64,000 nucleotides of DNA from Ectobacillus panaciterrae DSM 19096 (GTDB lineage Bacteria; Bacillota; Bacilli; Bacillales; Bacillaceae_G), in assembly GCF_000430785.1 (NCBI RefSeq), contig NZ_AUMR01000004.1, positions 159,213-223,212 on the forward strand. The letters are read 5' to 3'. The position numbers and the translations under genes were made by a program. Below the pieces are notes generated by a model that worked only from the letters and a program-made list of their open reading frames with translations, had not been told where the DNA came from and did not search any database. Positions 44,882 to 53,577 of the stretch are shown here, piece by piece; the stretch's first letter is position 1; the number at the start of each line of letters is the position of its first letter.

Positions 44882-45133
44882 GCGTTGAAAGGAATCAAGT
44901 AGGACTTAGATTACTGTTACAGAGAACTGATGGTTGGTGCAAATCAGTACATATCTAAGTGTGAATTACACTCCTGGAGCATCTTTTTCGTAGTAAAGAT
45001 TGACTGTCTTTATGAAGGGAAAGACGGTAAAAACCGTTATTATAATGAAGTGGTGAGCGTAAGTATGTTCACAACTAGGGTGGTACCGCGAAATCTATTC
45101 GTCCCTACTGGAAATCCAGTAGGGACTTTTTTA
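44882..45133 (+). promoter_or_regulatory. T-box riboswitch 1 of a tandem pair, Tyr (UAC) specifier
   Basis: Stem I carries AGAGAACTGATGGTTGGTG and a specifier loop GTGAATTACACTCC. The conserved T-box AGGGTGGTACCGCG is at 45077-45090, followed by terminator GTCCCTACTGG...CCAGTAGGGAC with TTTTTT (45101-45133). The specifier TAC (44967-44969) is chosen because it is followed by a purine and because the homologous Phe T-boxes below differ exactly there (TTC). Confidence 0.9.
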
Positions 45134-45161
45134 TTTGGATTCTCATAATAAAATAGATAAG

Positions 45162-45413
45162 GCGTTGAAAGGAATCGAGTAGGACTTAGATCACTGTTAC
45201 AGAGAACTGATGGTTGGTGCAAATCAGTACATATCTAAGTGTGAATTACACTCCCGGAGCATCTTTTTCGTAATAAAGATTAACTATCTTTATGAAGGGA
45301 AAGACGGTAAAAACCGTTATTGTAATGAAGTGGTGAGCGTAAGCATGCTCACAACTAGGGTGGTACCGCGAAATCTATTCGTCCCTACTGGAAATCCAGT
45401 AGGGACTTTTTTA
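45162..45413 (+). promoter_or_regulatory. T-box riboswitch 2 of a tandem pair, Tyr (UAC) specifier
   Basis: Nearly identical to the preceding T-box (offset exactly 280 bp, about ten differences). Specifier TAC is at 45247-45249; the T-box ends at 45370, and the terminator is at 45381-45413. It ends about 130 bp before the permease start, so transcription must pass two antitermination checks. Confidence 0.9.
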
Positions 45414-45544
45414 TGGAATAAAGGAGGTGAAAAACTAGAACGGAAGATTCGTTTATCTTGTGAAGTGAACTTACAACAAAAAAAGATAAAAGCGAAACAA
45501 CAACTTTACAAATTTTATTAGTATAGAAAGGTAGAGACTTAGAG

Positions 45545-46912
45545 ATGGAAAAACAACAATTGAAAAGAGGGTTATTGCCAAGGCACGTTCAACTTCTTGC
45601 CTTGGCAGGGATGATTGGTACAGGAATATTTAAGGGGAGTGCAGATACATTACATATAGCAGGCCCCAGTGTAATTTTTGCATACCTATTAGGAGGGATT
45701 CTGCTATTAATCGTGATGGCAGCACTAGCCGAGTTAGCTGTTGTTTATCCTAATCTTAATATTCAGCACTTGATGTACAAGGCCTTTGGATTTCAAATTT
45801 CCTTTGTGGTTGGATGGTTGTACTGGATAAATTGGATGATTGTAACAATTGTAGAAATTCTAGCTGCAGGAAGCTTTTTGAAATACTGGTTTTCAACGGT
45901 TCCTCTATGGGTTTTAAGTCTCATTTGTGCCATATTTATAGTGGCATTAAATACATTCCAAGTAAAATACTACGGGGAACTGGAATTCTGGTTCGCAGGA
46001 ATTAAAATAACAGCACTGATTGCATTTATCGTGTTAGGTGCACTCGTTCTATTTGGATTTACTTCATCTTCGCCGGAGCAGCCTTTCTCTAACTATGTTT
46101 CTCATGGGGGCTTCTTTCCTCATGGCATAAAAGGCATTTTGACTGGATTTTTGATTGTTATGTTCTCATACGGCGGTTCTGAATTGATCGGGGTAGCGAT
46201 AACAGAGACCAAAGACGCAGAAAAAGTGTTACCCCGTGTTATCAAAGGAGTGGTATGGAGAGTAGTCATTTTTTACGTCCTTCCTATTCTTGTGATATGC
46301 GGCTTAATTCCTTGGAATCAAGTTTCAGGAACAGATAGTCCGTTTGTACAAGTATTTTCTGCAATTGGATTGCCGGGAGCAGCACATATTATGAACTTTG
46401 TTCTTTTAACTGCAGTTCTTTCAGCAGCTAATTCCGGCATGTATGCAACATCAAGAACATTGCATGCGATGTCCCAAAACGGTGAAGCACATAAGATTTT
46501 TTCTACTCTATCAAAGACGGGTGTTCCAGTATTCGGTATCTTATTAAATGGTGTTTGTTTAGCAGCTGGAGTATTGCTTGCATACATGACACCTGATAAA
46601 GTAATCGGTTATCTTATGTCTATACCTGGATTCACGGTTATTCTTTTATGGATTAGTATTTGTCTTGCTCAATTGAAATTGCGGCCGAAATATGAAAATA
46701 TGCCTTTTTTCCGCGTCCGAGCGTTCCCATATACTACCATCTCAGCCATAGTATGCTTATCTGTCATTTTTATCTCTTTTCTATTTAATAAAGATAATGT
46801 AATAGGATCTAGTGTTTGTGTCATAATACTCGTTACTTTAACTATCATGTCTATAGCGCAAGGAAAAAAAAGCAAACATAAATCAAACTTAAAGGAAACT
46901 TTACACGGCTAA
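45545..46912 (+). CDS. APC family amino acid permease, probable tyrosine transporter
   Basis: A 455-aa, roughly 12-helix permease. N-terminal LLALAGMIGTGIFKGSADT is the amino-acid-binding loop, and the centre carries FSYGGSELIGVAITETK. It is a full-length paralogue of the permeases at 26819 and 57097. Substrate assignment rests on the two Tyr-specific T-boxes upstream, which raise expression when tRNA-Tyr is uncharged. Protein sequence alone would only say amino acid. The ATG follows GAAAGGTAGAGACTTAGAG. Confidence 0.88.
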   Translation: MEKQQLKRGLLPRHVQLLALAGMIGTGIFKGSADTLHIAGPSVIFAYLLGGILLLIVMAALAELAVVYPNLNIQHLMYKAFGFQISFVVGWLYWINWMIVTIVEILAAGSFLKYWFSTVPLWVLSLICAIFIVALNTFQVKYYGELEFWFAGIKITALIAFIVLGALVLFGFTSSSPEQPFSNYVSHGGFFPHGIKGILTGFLIVMFSYGGSELIGVAITETKDAEKVLPRVIKGVVWRVVIFYVLPILVICGLIPWNQVSGTDSPFVQVFSAIGLPGAAHIMNFVLLTAVLSAANSGMYATSRTLHAMSQNGEAHKIFSTLSKTGVPVFGILLNGVCLAAGVLLAYMTPDKVIGYLMSIPGFTVILLWISICLAQLKLRPKYENMPFFRVRAFPYTTISAIVCLSVIFISFLFNKDNVIGSSVCVIILVTLTIMSIAQGKKSKHKSNLKETLHG

Positions 46913-46963
46913 GAAAAAGATTTCATCTTTTCAATAACGTATTTACCATACGTAGTAAATCAG

Positions 46964-46999
46964 AAAGGGGAACCATTTCAAAATGGTTCCCTTTTAATA
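46964..46999. terminator. Terminator after the Tyr permease
   Basis: AAGGGGAACCATTT/AAATGGTTCCCTTTT stem with a 2-nt loop and flanking A and T runs. Confidence 0.85.
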
Positions 47000-47145
47000 A
47001 TTACAGCACCTTTCTCATTGCCTCTTTCATTTCTGCAAGACAGAAAAGTTATGAGAGATAATCCATTCTCCTTCTTACAGTTGTATAATGTAACTATCAC
47101 TCTATGCAGATGGCAAAAAGCCGCATATACAAAGGAGGAAACTTT

Positions 47146-48096
47146 ATGAATAGGCTGCAACGCTCATTAGAGAAGTCTTCAGAACGAGCATCCTCTTTTG
47201 CTCCAATTTGTCAAAGTTGTGAGGATGCTATATCCGGTGTCCGCGGAACCCATCATTTATGCCGGACGTGTTTTTCACGGGAAGCAGAGCAATATATACC
47301 GAGCTTGCTTGCTTTGAATCATACAGCAACGTTCATCCACCGGGAAAATAACATTGCCAAACGTTTAGAGCTGCTGACGGAAGCAAACCAGCATCATTCA
47401 CATTTACGCTCCAGTCCATTTATTGAATGGAAAGCGCTCGGTTATTCACCGCATTACATGACTAGCTGCATTGAAGGCGATTTAGAATTACTCCAAACCT
47501 GGCACGACCAAGGGCTGAAAAAAATCACTGCTGAGATGAAGAAGCAATTGCAGCTAAAATACGCTAATCGGAAACCTTATCGAGAGTATGTAGCTTTTGA
47601 CTTAGAGACGACTGGCTTTCACCCTGGCAGAGGTGCAGAAATTATTGAAATAGCTGCCGTTAAAGTAATTGACGGCTGGCCGGTTGCCGTCTTTCAAACA
47701 TTTGTAAAACCGAAGAAGGGTATACCTAAGAAGATTACCGATTTAACAGGTATCACAAGCGCGGATGTTGCGGGCGCTCCGCTTGTTCAAGAGGCGTTGC
47801 TGCAATTTTATGAGTTTGCAGGCGCTCATCCGCTGATTGCCCATAACCTGCCCTTCGACCTCGCATTTTTGAAACACTACACTGAAGGAGAATTAAAGAT
47901 AAAGACAGAAGACACCCTCAGTATCGCCAAACGAAAGCTGGCGCGCGCCAAACAGGAATATAAGATCAACTCCTTCAAGTTGGGAGATGTAGCTTCTTAC
48001 TTCGGTCATGTCATTCCCCAAGCACACCGAGCACAAGATGATGCACTCGCTGTGCATGCTATATACGAAGCATTTCGTGATGATTCGGTCCAATGA
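47146..48096 (+). CDS. DEDDh 3'-5' exonuclease with N-terminal zinc finger
   Basis: A 316-aa protein. Residues 30-55 hold a CxxC...CxxC zinc ribbon (CQSC, CRTC). The exonuclease domain (about 145-310) has ExoI VAFDLETTGF (Asp, Glu), ExoII HNLPFDLAFLK (Asp) and ExoIII HRAQDDALAVHAIY (His, Asp), so all catalytic residues are present. It resembles the PolC/DnaQ proofreading domain but stands alone. The start at 47146 follows AAAGGAGG by 7 nt; a 14-codon extension is rejected. Its substrate in the cell is unknown. Confidence 0.9.
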   Translation: MNRLQRSLEKSSERASSFAPICQSCEDAISGVRGTHHLCRTCFSREAEQYIPSLLALNHTATFIHRENNIAKRLELLTEANQHHSHLRSSPFIEWKALGYSPHYMTSCIEGDLELLQTWHDQGLKKITAEMKKQLQLKYANRKPYREYVAFDLETTGFHPGRGAEIIEIAAVKVIDGWPVAVFQTFVKPKKGIPKKITDLTGITSADVAGAPLVQEALLQFYEFAGAHPLIAHNLPFDLAFLKHYTEGELKIKTEDTLSIAKRKLARAKQEYKINSFKLGDVASYFGHVIPQAHRAQDDALAVHAIYEAFRDDSVQ

Positions 48097-48107
48097 AGAT
48101 TCCTAGT

Positions 48108-48136
48108 GAAAAAGCCCTGTAGTTGGGCTTTTTTTA
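48108..48136 (+). terminator. Terminator after the exonuclease gene
   Basis: AAAGCCC-TGTAGTT-GGGCTTT followed by TTTTT. Confidence 0.85.
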
Positions 48137-48149
48137 ATCAATTGCTGAT

Positions 48150-48356
48150 TCAATCCTTCCATTTCTCTTTATTGCGAAATGTTTCATAATCATATTCAGC
48201 CACATATTCAAACTCTTCATTATGTTTATATTCGTATGCTTCCGATGCGATATACAAGAGCGCTTCAAACTCCATATCTTTTGGCATACTATTTGGATTC
48301 TTTAGCACTTTATTGTAAAATTCTTTAATATCATAACTTATCTTGCTGTTAAGGTT
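48150..48356 (-). pseudogene. Coding-like ORF fragment without a start
   Basis: 69 open codons end ...EFEALLYIASEAYEYKH and EEFEYVAEYDYETFRNKEKW, acidic and aromatic, looking like true protein. The frame is open back to the stop of the lysR gene, and no ATG with a ribosome binding site precedes it; a GTG and an internal ATG lack good sites. I read it as the 3' remnant of an unrecognised small gene. Confidence 0.35.
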
Positions 48357-49256
48357 TTACAGCTTATGCTCAGCAGCAAACTCTTCTATTTTCCGTAAAA
48401 AAACTTCTACTGCTTTAGATGAAGCATCGGATTGCTTTTGGCGTACAATCGAAAATTGCCTTTTTAATGTTACATTCTTAATACGAAATGTATGTACTTC
48501 CCGTGCTTCCAGCTCTTTCCGGACTGTCCAGCTTGATAAAACGGCAATTCCCAAACCAGCTGCAACTGCCTCTTTTACTCCTTGAATGCTACTGAAAATA
48601 AAATGCCGCTGCATTTTTAAATGTAAATCACGTATAAACTGATCGCTATAAGTACGTGTTCCCGATCCTTGTTCTCTAAGAATCCATACTTGGTTCTGCA
48701 GCCTCTCCTTTTCGATTACTCTCCTCTGCGAAAGAGGGTGTTGCGGCGGAACGATTACAATCATTTCATCCTCCATGAAAGGGTCTGCCTCTATATCCGC
48801 ATGTATGACTTTCCCCTCAATTAGTCCTATATCAATCGTATTGAACCGGAGAGCTTGTATAACTTCTTCTGTATTAGAAATCATCACTTGTATGTCTACA
48901 CGGGGGTGCTGGTTTGTATATTCCGCTAACACTTTAGGGAGAATATATTCACCAATCGTGAAGCTGGCGCCTATTCTCAAATTGCCGGTTACCACATGAA
49001 AAAGTTCATTGATTTCCTTCTTTGCTTCCTCATAATGAGACAGTATTTGTTTAGAGCGTATATATAAAATCTCTCCAGCCTCCGTAACCTGTACATGCTT
49101 GGGGGAACGAGTAATGAGCTTAACGCCAAGTTCGTTTTCCAAATTCCGAATATGCAAACTAACGCCCGGCTGCGACAGATTCAATATTTCGGCAGCTCTT
49201 GAAAAATGCTTTTGCTCTACAACTGTTACAAAAATTTTTAATGTATCGACAATCAT
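48357..49256 (-). CDS. LysR family regulator (CysL/YeiE type)
   Basis: A 299-aa regulator. The N-terminal winged HTH is LKIFVTVVEQKHFSRAAEIL in part, then LSQPGVSLHIRNLENELGV, and the effector domain begins near residue 90 (GNLRIGASFTIGEYILP). It is divergent from a YeiH-family gene 151 bp away, the usual pairing for LysR-controlled transporters, and probably represses or activates it. The start at 49256 follows AGAGGAGGAGTGAA; a 28-codon extension is rejected. The inducer is unknown, perhaps a sulfur compound by analogy with CysL. Confidence 0.88.
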   Translation of the reverse strand: MIVDTLKIFVTVVEQKHFSRAAEILNLSQPGVSLHIRNLENELGVKLITRSPKHVQVTEAGEILYIRSKQILSHYEEAKKEINELFHVVTGNLRIGASFTIGEYILPKVLAEYTNQHPRVDIQVMISNTEEVIQALRFNTIDIGLIEGKVIHADIEADPFMEDEMIVIVPPQHPLSQRRVIEKERLQNQVWILREQGSGTRTYSDQFIRDLHLKMQRHFIFSSIQGVKEAVAAGLGIAVLSSWTVRKELEAREVHTFRIKNVTLKRQFSIVRQKQSDASSKAVEVFLRKIEEFAAEHKL

Positions 49257-49407
49257 TTCACTCCTCCTCTTTACCGCACTTACGCTTATTATTTTATCAT
49301 AAGTTTTTTTAATCATTAACATATCAAATATATATTTCACTTATTGTTAAATTCTCTTTATAGTGGATGTATACCGAACATGTAACATACATTGGAGTGA
49401 TTCATAA

Positions 49408-50442
49408 ATGGACCAAATACTTGCTGAACCAAAACAGCACTATCTAGGCTTTTCAATAGGAATCGGATTGACCTTTCTGATTGCGATTGCTGCAAAATAC
49501 TTGGCACAGCTCCCGTTTTTAAGTATTATGGGGCAACTGGTGATTGCCATTTTGATTGGCATGGCATGGAGGGCTTTGACAGGGGTGCCTGATTATGCAG
49601 CGGCAGGTACAAATTTTTCAAGTAAGAAACTGCTTCGCCTCGGTATCATTCTTTTAGGCATGCGGCTGAATGTAATTGATATTTTGCATGCCGGTCCTAA
49701 AGTATTTGCCATCGCAGTTATTAATATCATTTTTACCTTAATTGTTGTCTATGCATTAAGTCGTCTATTTAAAGTTGAAAAGAAGCTGGGAATTTTAACC
49801 GCATGCGGAACAGCAATTTGCGGAGCTGCAGCTGTCGTCGCAATTTCGTCTCAAATTAAAGCGAATGACGATGAAACGGCAATCGGAGCTGCGACAGTTG
49901 CTATACTGGGGACTATTTTTACATTAATTTATACGATACTTTACCCGGTTATCGGATTATCAGCACATGGGTACGGCGTTTTTTCCGGTGCCACACTTCA
50001 TGAAATCGCCCATGTTATCGCCGCTGCAGCTCCGGGAGGAAATATCGCTATAGATACAGCAGTTATCGTAAAATTGACGCGCGTAGCACTGCTCGTACCC
50101 GTCGCTATTGTTATAGGTATATGGTCAAACCGACAAGAACGTTCTCAAAACAGTTCAAATGCCAAAGCCTCATGGAAGTCTATTCCTATTCCTTGGTTCA
50201 TTCTTGGATTTCTAGCGATGAGCGGGATTCATTCATTAGGAATTTTTTCTTCCTCTATTTCAAACAGTGTAGTGCTTGTTGCATATATGCTGATTGCTAT
50301 GGCAATGGCCGGATTAGGGTTAAACGTGGATGTTGCTGCGTTTAGACGGATGGGGTTAAAGTCTTTTGCAGCAGGTTTAATTGGGTCTATATTACTCTCA
50401 GTTTTAGGGTATGGGTTAGTATATATACTTGGCTTGGCGTAA
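49408..50442 (+). CDS. YeiH family (UPF0324) putative sulfate exporter
   Basis: A 344-aa protein with about 10 membrane helices. It includes FSSKKLLRLGIILLGMRLNV, LTACGTAICGAAAVVAIS and GATLHEIAHVIAAA, all typical of the YeiH/PSE family. Members are called putative sulfate exporters, but evidence is thin. Control by the divergent LysR regulator is inferred from context. The ATG follows TTGGAGTGATTCATAA. Confidence 0.88.
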   Translation: MDQILAEPKQHYLGFSIGIGLTFLIAIAAKYLAQLPFLSIMGQLVIAILIGMAWRALTGVPDYAAAGTNFSSKKLLRLGIILLGMRLNVIDILHAGPKVFAIAVINIIFTLIVVYALSRLFKVEKKLGILTACGTAICGAAAVVAISSQIKANDDETAIGAATVAILGTIFTLIYTILYPVIGLSAHGYGVFSGATLHEIAHVIAAAAPGGNIAIDTAVIVKLTRVALLVPVAIVIGIWSNRQERSQNSSNAKASWKSIPIPWFILGFLAMSGIHSLGIFSSSISNSVVLVAYMLIAMAMAGLGLNVDVAAFRRMGLKSFAAGLIGSILLSVLGYGLVYILGLA

Positions 50443-50528
50443 TGCATATTAAAAGAGTGAACATGTGCCAATACAAAATTTGTATTTAATTGATATTAAA
50501 GTATTGCTTTAAAACTCTTGGAAATCAT

Positions 50529-50669
50529 TTAGTGTTCTGGGAATGGTCGTAAATTGATACTCAGCAGACCATTCTCCAGCTTCTCTTGCAATTCCCGAAG
50601 CAATTCCACTCCCTGCCTTTTCACAGCGGCATTCATGCCTATTCTAGATAAATAAGTCGCTACATTCAT
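50529..50669 (-). CDS. Small ORF, 46 aa, with a good ribosome binding site
   Basis: MNVATYLSRIGMNAAVKRQG...LLRELQEKLENGLL...RPFPEH, preceded by GGAGGGGATGGATTGT. The pattern YLSRIGMN...LLRELQ recalls the first helices of arylamine N-acetyltransferases, but the ORF ends after 46 codons, so it could be a truncated start or a true small protein. No other gene occupies the 50443-50757 gap. Confidence 0.4.
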   Translation of the reverse strand: MNVATYLSRIGMNAAVKRQGVELLRELQEKLENGLLSINLRPFPEH

Positions 50670-50757
50670 ACAATCCATCCCCTCCACCAGATTCGTTTAG
50701 TTCCTTTTACAAACGAATAAACAGCCTCGGCTTCTTCCATTCAAAACAGATCAGGCT

Positions 50758-51846
50758 CTACTCGACTATAAAATCTTTAGAAGCCTTTACTTCTCCATTA
50801 ATTAGGATAGATAACGTATGAACTCCTGCGTAATGCTTCCTAGTTGTTAAATCCTTAAAATTTTGCTTTCTATTATATACTAAGGCACTGCCTTTTCTTA
50901 ATACATTTTCGGCTATTTTAAACATTCGCTTCGAGCGATGTCCTTTTGCTTTTACAAAATCTACAGCATATTCAATTCGAACCGTACACGGCATCTCATC
51001 TTCAGCGATAACCCGGAATGAAAAATGGAGACTGTCGCCAATCCTGACCCTATCAGTATCTAATGAGAAATCTTCCACTTGGACGGCATACGCATTTTCA
51101 AAGCCAAATAGGGAGAGGGCCTGTTTATTTCCTTGTTTTAACAACGTACGGCACGCGTGCTTAACAATCCAATCTGTATATGGATTGCTCCCATACCATT
51201 CCTTGGCAATTCGCAGCACAAAATCAGGATGGTCCTTTGATATATCATTCAAATTATTGGCCACACTTTTTCGAACGTATAGCGATTCATCTTGTTTCAA
51301 ATTTTCCAATACGGATATAACGGGGAGCGGATTTCCCTTTAGACCCTGCAACGCCATCCCCCAAGGCAATCGCGGCCGACATCCTTCACTTGCCAATCTT
51401 CTTACACGGTGATTGGAATGGACTGCCCACTGTGCCATCTGTATCACCATTCGTTCTTGGTCTTTTAAAATAAACGGCCGCACTGCAAATTCAGAAGTCG
51501 TATATTGCGTGAAGGTTTCTAGTGCAGAGATTGAAGTTTCCCAATCATCCAAACCATACGCTTCCACAAAATCCGGCAAAAACAAATATGCCAACTCTTG
51601 GTCATGTATATATGGTACCGTCTGAAGCAAAATATCAATTGCTTCCCTATAATCGGGAGGCAAAGTTTGATGTAAACATCTAGTAATATGTCTCATGCGC
51701 TCTTTAAGTGCTTTTTCCTTCCAATTCCCCTCGAATATCATTTCACAAAAAACTTCCGCATGAAACCCCTGATATACTTGTTTTACTACGCCCGCAAAAT
51801 GAAAAATGAACTCCTTGCTATAAATATCCTTTAACGCTTTAGTCAT
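50758..51846 (-). CDS. DNA alkylation repair protein, AlkC-like (HEAT-repeat)
   Basis: A 362-aa protein starting MTKALKDIYSKEFIFHFAG. It contains HEAT-like helical repeats (RVRRLASEGCRPRLPWGMAL in part, SLYVRKSVANNLNDISKDHP), typical of AlkC/AlkD DNA glycosylases that remove N3- or N7-alkylpurines without base flipping. An additional beta-rich C-terminal domain (about 265-362) is present, as in the AlkC Ig-like extension. The start at 51846 is preceded by AGGTGG; a 21-codon longer frame is rejected. Confidence 0.82.
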   Translation of the reverse strand: MTKALKDIYSKEFIFHFAGVVKQVYQGFHAEVFCEMIFEGNWKEKALKERMRHITRCLHQTLPPDYREAIDILLQTVPYIHDQELAYLFLPDFVEAYGLDDWETSISALETFTQYTTSEFAVRPFILKDQERMVIQMAQWAVHSNHRVRRLASEGCRPRLPWGMALQGLKGNPLPVISVLENLKQDESLYVRKSVANNLNDISKDHPDFVLRIAKEWYGSNPYTDWIVKHACRTLLKQGNKQALSLFGFENAYAVQVEDFSLDTDRVRIGDSLHFSFRVIAEDEMPCTVRIEYAVDFVKAKGHRSKRMFKIAENVLRKGSALVYNRKQNFKDLTTRKHYAGVHTLSILINGEVKASKDFIVE

Positions 51847-51946
51847 TGTTTTCGTTCCACCTATCATAAAAGTGTGATTGCAATACGACACAAAACAAGA
51901 GCTTATCATCGCTGCGATAAACTCTTATTCCATCTGAATTATTGTA

Positions 51947-52033
51947 TTAACTCTCCATTACCTCTTTCAGTTTCACAATTTCTTTATCCATCAATTTCAT
52001 TTGTTCATCACATTCCCTTTCTACAATTGTCAA
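51947..52033 (-). pseudogene. 28-codon coding-like remnant
   Basis: LTIVERECDEQMKLMDKEIVK...LKEVMES then a stop: a charged helical segment resembling the C-terminal coiled coil of a regulator. It has no proper start and an in-frame stop just upstream. The rest of the 51847-52292 gap shows nothing recognisable. Confidence 0.25.
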
Positions 52034-52292
52034 GTCAACTATTGTCTAGTCAATTTTATATCTATGCAGACTCTTACTGTTTATCTTTAAGATCAACTTT
52101 TATTCTCTTTTAGCATGGTGCAAGGTGAATCTTATATTCGGAGAAAAAAATTCAAAATAAACAAGCTTTCTTTCTTTTAACTGCTTAATAGTTATTTTTT
52201 GTTCTACAAAAGATAATAACCACTCTTTTAATGAATTACAAATTTTTTGCAGAACACAATAAAAGCAGCTGTTTTTATACTTTTATAATGAG

Positions 52293-52343
52293 TTGACAAA
52301 CAGTCCTCCAAAGGAGTATATTAACTTACATAAAGTTAGTTAA
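52293..52343 (+). promoter_or_regulatory. Promoter and palindromic operator of the mhqO-like gene
   Basis: TTGACA (52293-52298), an 18-bp spacer and TATATT (52317-52322). Overlapping the -10 and start site is the inverted repeat TTAACTTACATAAAGTTA (to 52338, flank to 52343), the right size for a MarR-type repressor such as MhqR. The mhqO-like gene starts about 120 bp downstream. Confidence 0.65.
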
Positions 52344-52465
52344 TTTAAAATCATGTTTTTAAAATGTAATACTTGAAATCATTTCAAACATTTGGTTTTT
52401 GCAAAAAAAATTAGATTTGGTAAAGATAAACTATTCATTAACACCTTACTAAGGAGGCAATCACT

Positions 52466-53440
52466 ATGGAATTAAAAGGAATCCATCACGTATCCGCATT
52501 AACTGCCAAAGCTTCAAAGAACTTTGATTTTTACACAAAAGCGCTGGGTCTTCGTTTAATCAAGAAAACGGTCAATCAAGATGACACATCTGTGTACCAT
52601 TTGTTTTACGGAGATGAGAAAGGAAACCCCGGAACCGAGTTGACTTTCTTTGAAATTCCAATGGCTGGGCACACTTACGAAGGAGTCAGCAGTATATCAG
52701 CCATCTCTCTTCGCGTCCCAAATGATCAAGCATTAACATATTGGAAGCAGCGTTTTGAAGAATTGAATATTGAGCATGAGGACATCGCGGAACGTGCCGG
52801 CCGTTCTACTCTTGCCTTTAAAGATTTTGAAGAGCAGCGTTTCATCTTAGTGTCAGACGAAACAAACGAAGGAGTTGCAGGAGGAATTCCTTGGGATAAG
52901 AGCCCGGTTCCTCAAGAGTATGGAATCCGAGGGCTCGGTCCGGTCAAATTAACTGTCCGCTCTGCCGAACCAACCGTGAAAGTCTTGACAGAACTCATGG
53001 GCTTTCGTAAAAAAGGACAATATCCATCCTTCATAGATGGTCAGTCCGATATTTTGGTTTTTGAAACCGGCGAAGGTGGAACAGGTGCGGAAGTTCACGT
53101 GGAAGAAAGAAAGGACCTTCCTCCTGAGCGCCTTGGCCGAGGCGGAGTTCATCACGTTGCATTTCGTGTGGACAATGAAGACGAACTTCGTCAATGGGCG
53201 CAGCGAATCCAACAAGCAGGATTTCCTAATTCCGGATTTGTCGACCGCTTTTACTTCCGCTCCCTCTACTTCAGAGAGCCGAACGGTATTCTGTTTGAAC
53301 TGGCAACGGACGGACCTGGTTTCGATACTGACGAAGATATAGAGCATTTGGGCGAATCCCTCGCTTTGCCGCCGTTTCTTGAACCGCAGCGAAAACAAAT
53401 TGAAGCTCGTCTGAAGCCTTTAAACACCAAGCCGGAATGA
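52466..53440 (+). CDS. Ring-cleaving dioxygenase, MhqO/MhqA-type (VOC superfamily)
   Basis: A 324-aa two-module vicinal-oxygen-chelate protein. Metal ligands are suggested by GIHHVSALTA in the first module, GGVHHVAFRV in the second and a late REPNGILFELAT (Glu). MhqA/MhqO enzymes in B. subtilis open hydroquinone-type rings and protect against quinones under MhqR (MarR) control. The promoter here carries a palindrome suited to such a repressor. The ATG follows AAGGAGGCAATCACT. Function is by family. Confidence 0.88.
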   Translation: MELKGIHHVSALTAKASKNFDFYTKALGLRLIKKTVNQDDTSVYHLFYGDEKGNPGTELTFFEIPMAGHTYEGVSSISAISLRVPNDQALTYWKQRFEELNIEHEDIAERAGRSTLAFKDFEEQRFILVSDETNEGVAGGIPWDKSPVPQEYGIRGLGPVKLTVRSAEPTVKVLTELMGFRKKGQYPSFIDGQSDILVFETGEGGTGAEVHVEERKDLPPERLGRGGVHHVAFRVDNEDELRQWAQRIQQAGFPNSGFVDRFYFRSLYFREPNGILFELATDGPGFDTDEDIEHLGESLALPPFLEPQRKQIEARLKPLNTKPE

Positions 53441-53474
53441 GCACTAGTACATTCTAATGAAAGCAGCTAAAGCT

Positions 53475-53515
53475 AAAAAACTGAGCACGGGCGTTTTCCC
53501 GTGCTCAGTTTTTCT
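53475..53515. terminator. Terminator between the mhqO-like gene and lysA
   Basis: Stem AAAACTGAGCACGGG/CCCGTGCTCAGTTTT with a 6-nt loop, flanked by A and T runs, so usable by both convergent genes. Confidence 0.9.
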
Positions 53516-53577
53516 TAAATTAACAAAATACATATAGCAGTTAATACTAACTGCCTTATTATATTCGGTGACTCCAA

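Noticed and set aside
45162..45413. Ile (ATT) as the T-box specifier
   Set aside because: ATT would be shared by Tyr- and Phe-type leaders and be followed by A in one and T in the other; TAC/TTC followed by a purine fits the family rule and explains the single difference.
44930..45521. Short ORFs within the Tyr T-box leaders
   Set aside because: They are duplicated because the T-box is duplicated; the sequence is explained by the RNA structure and its terminators.
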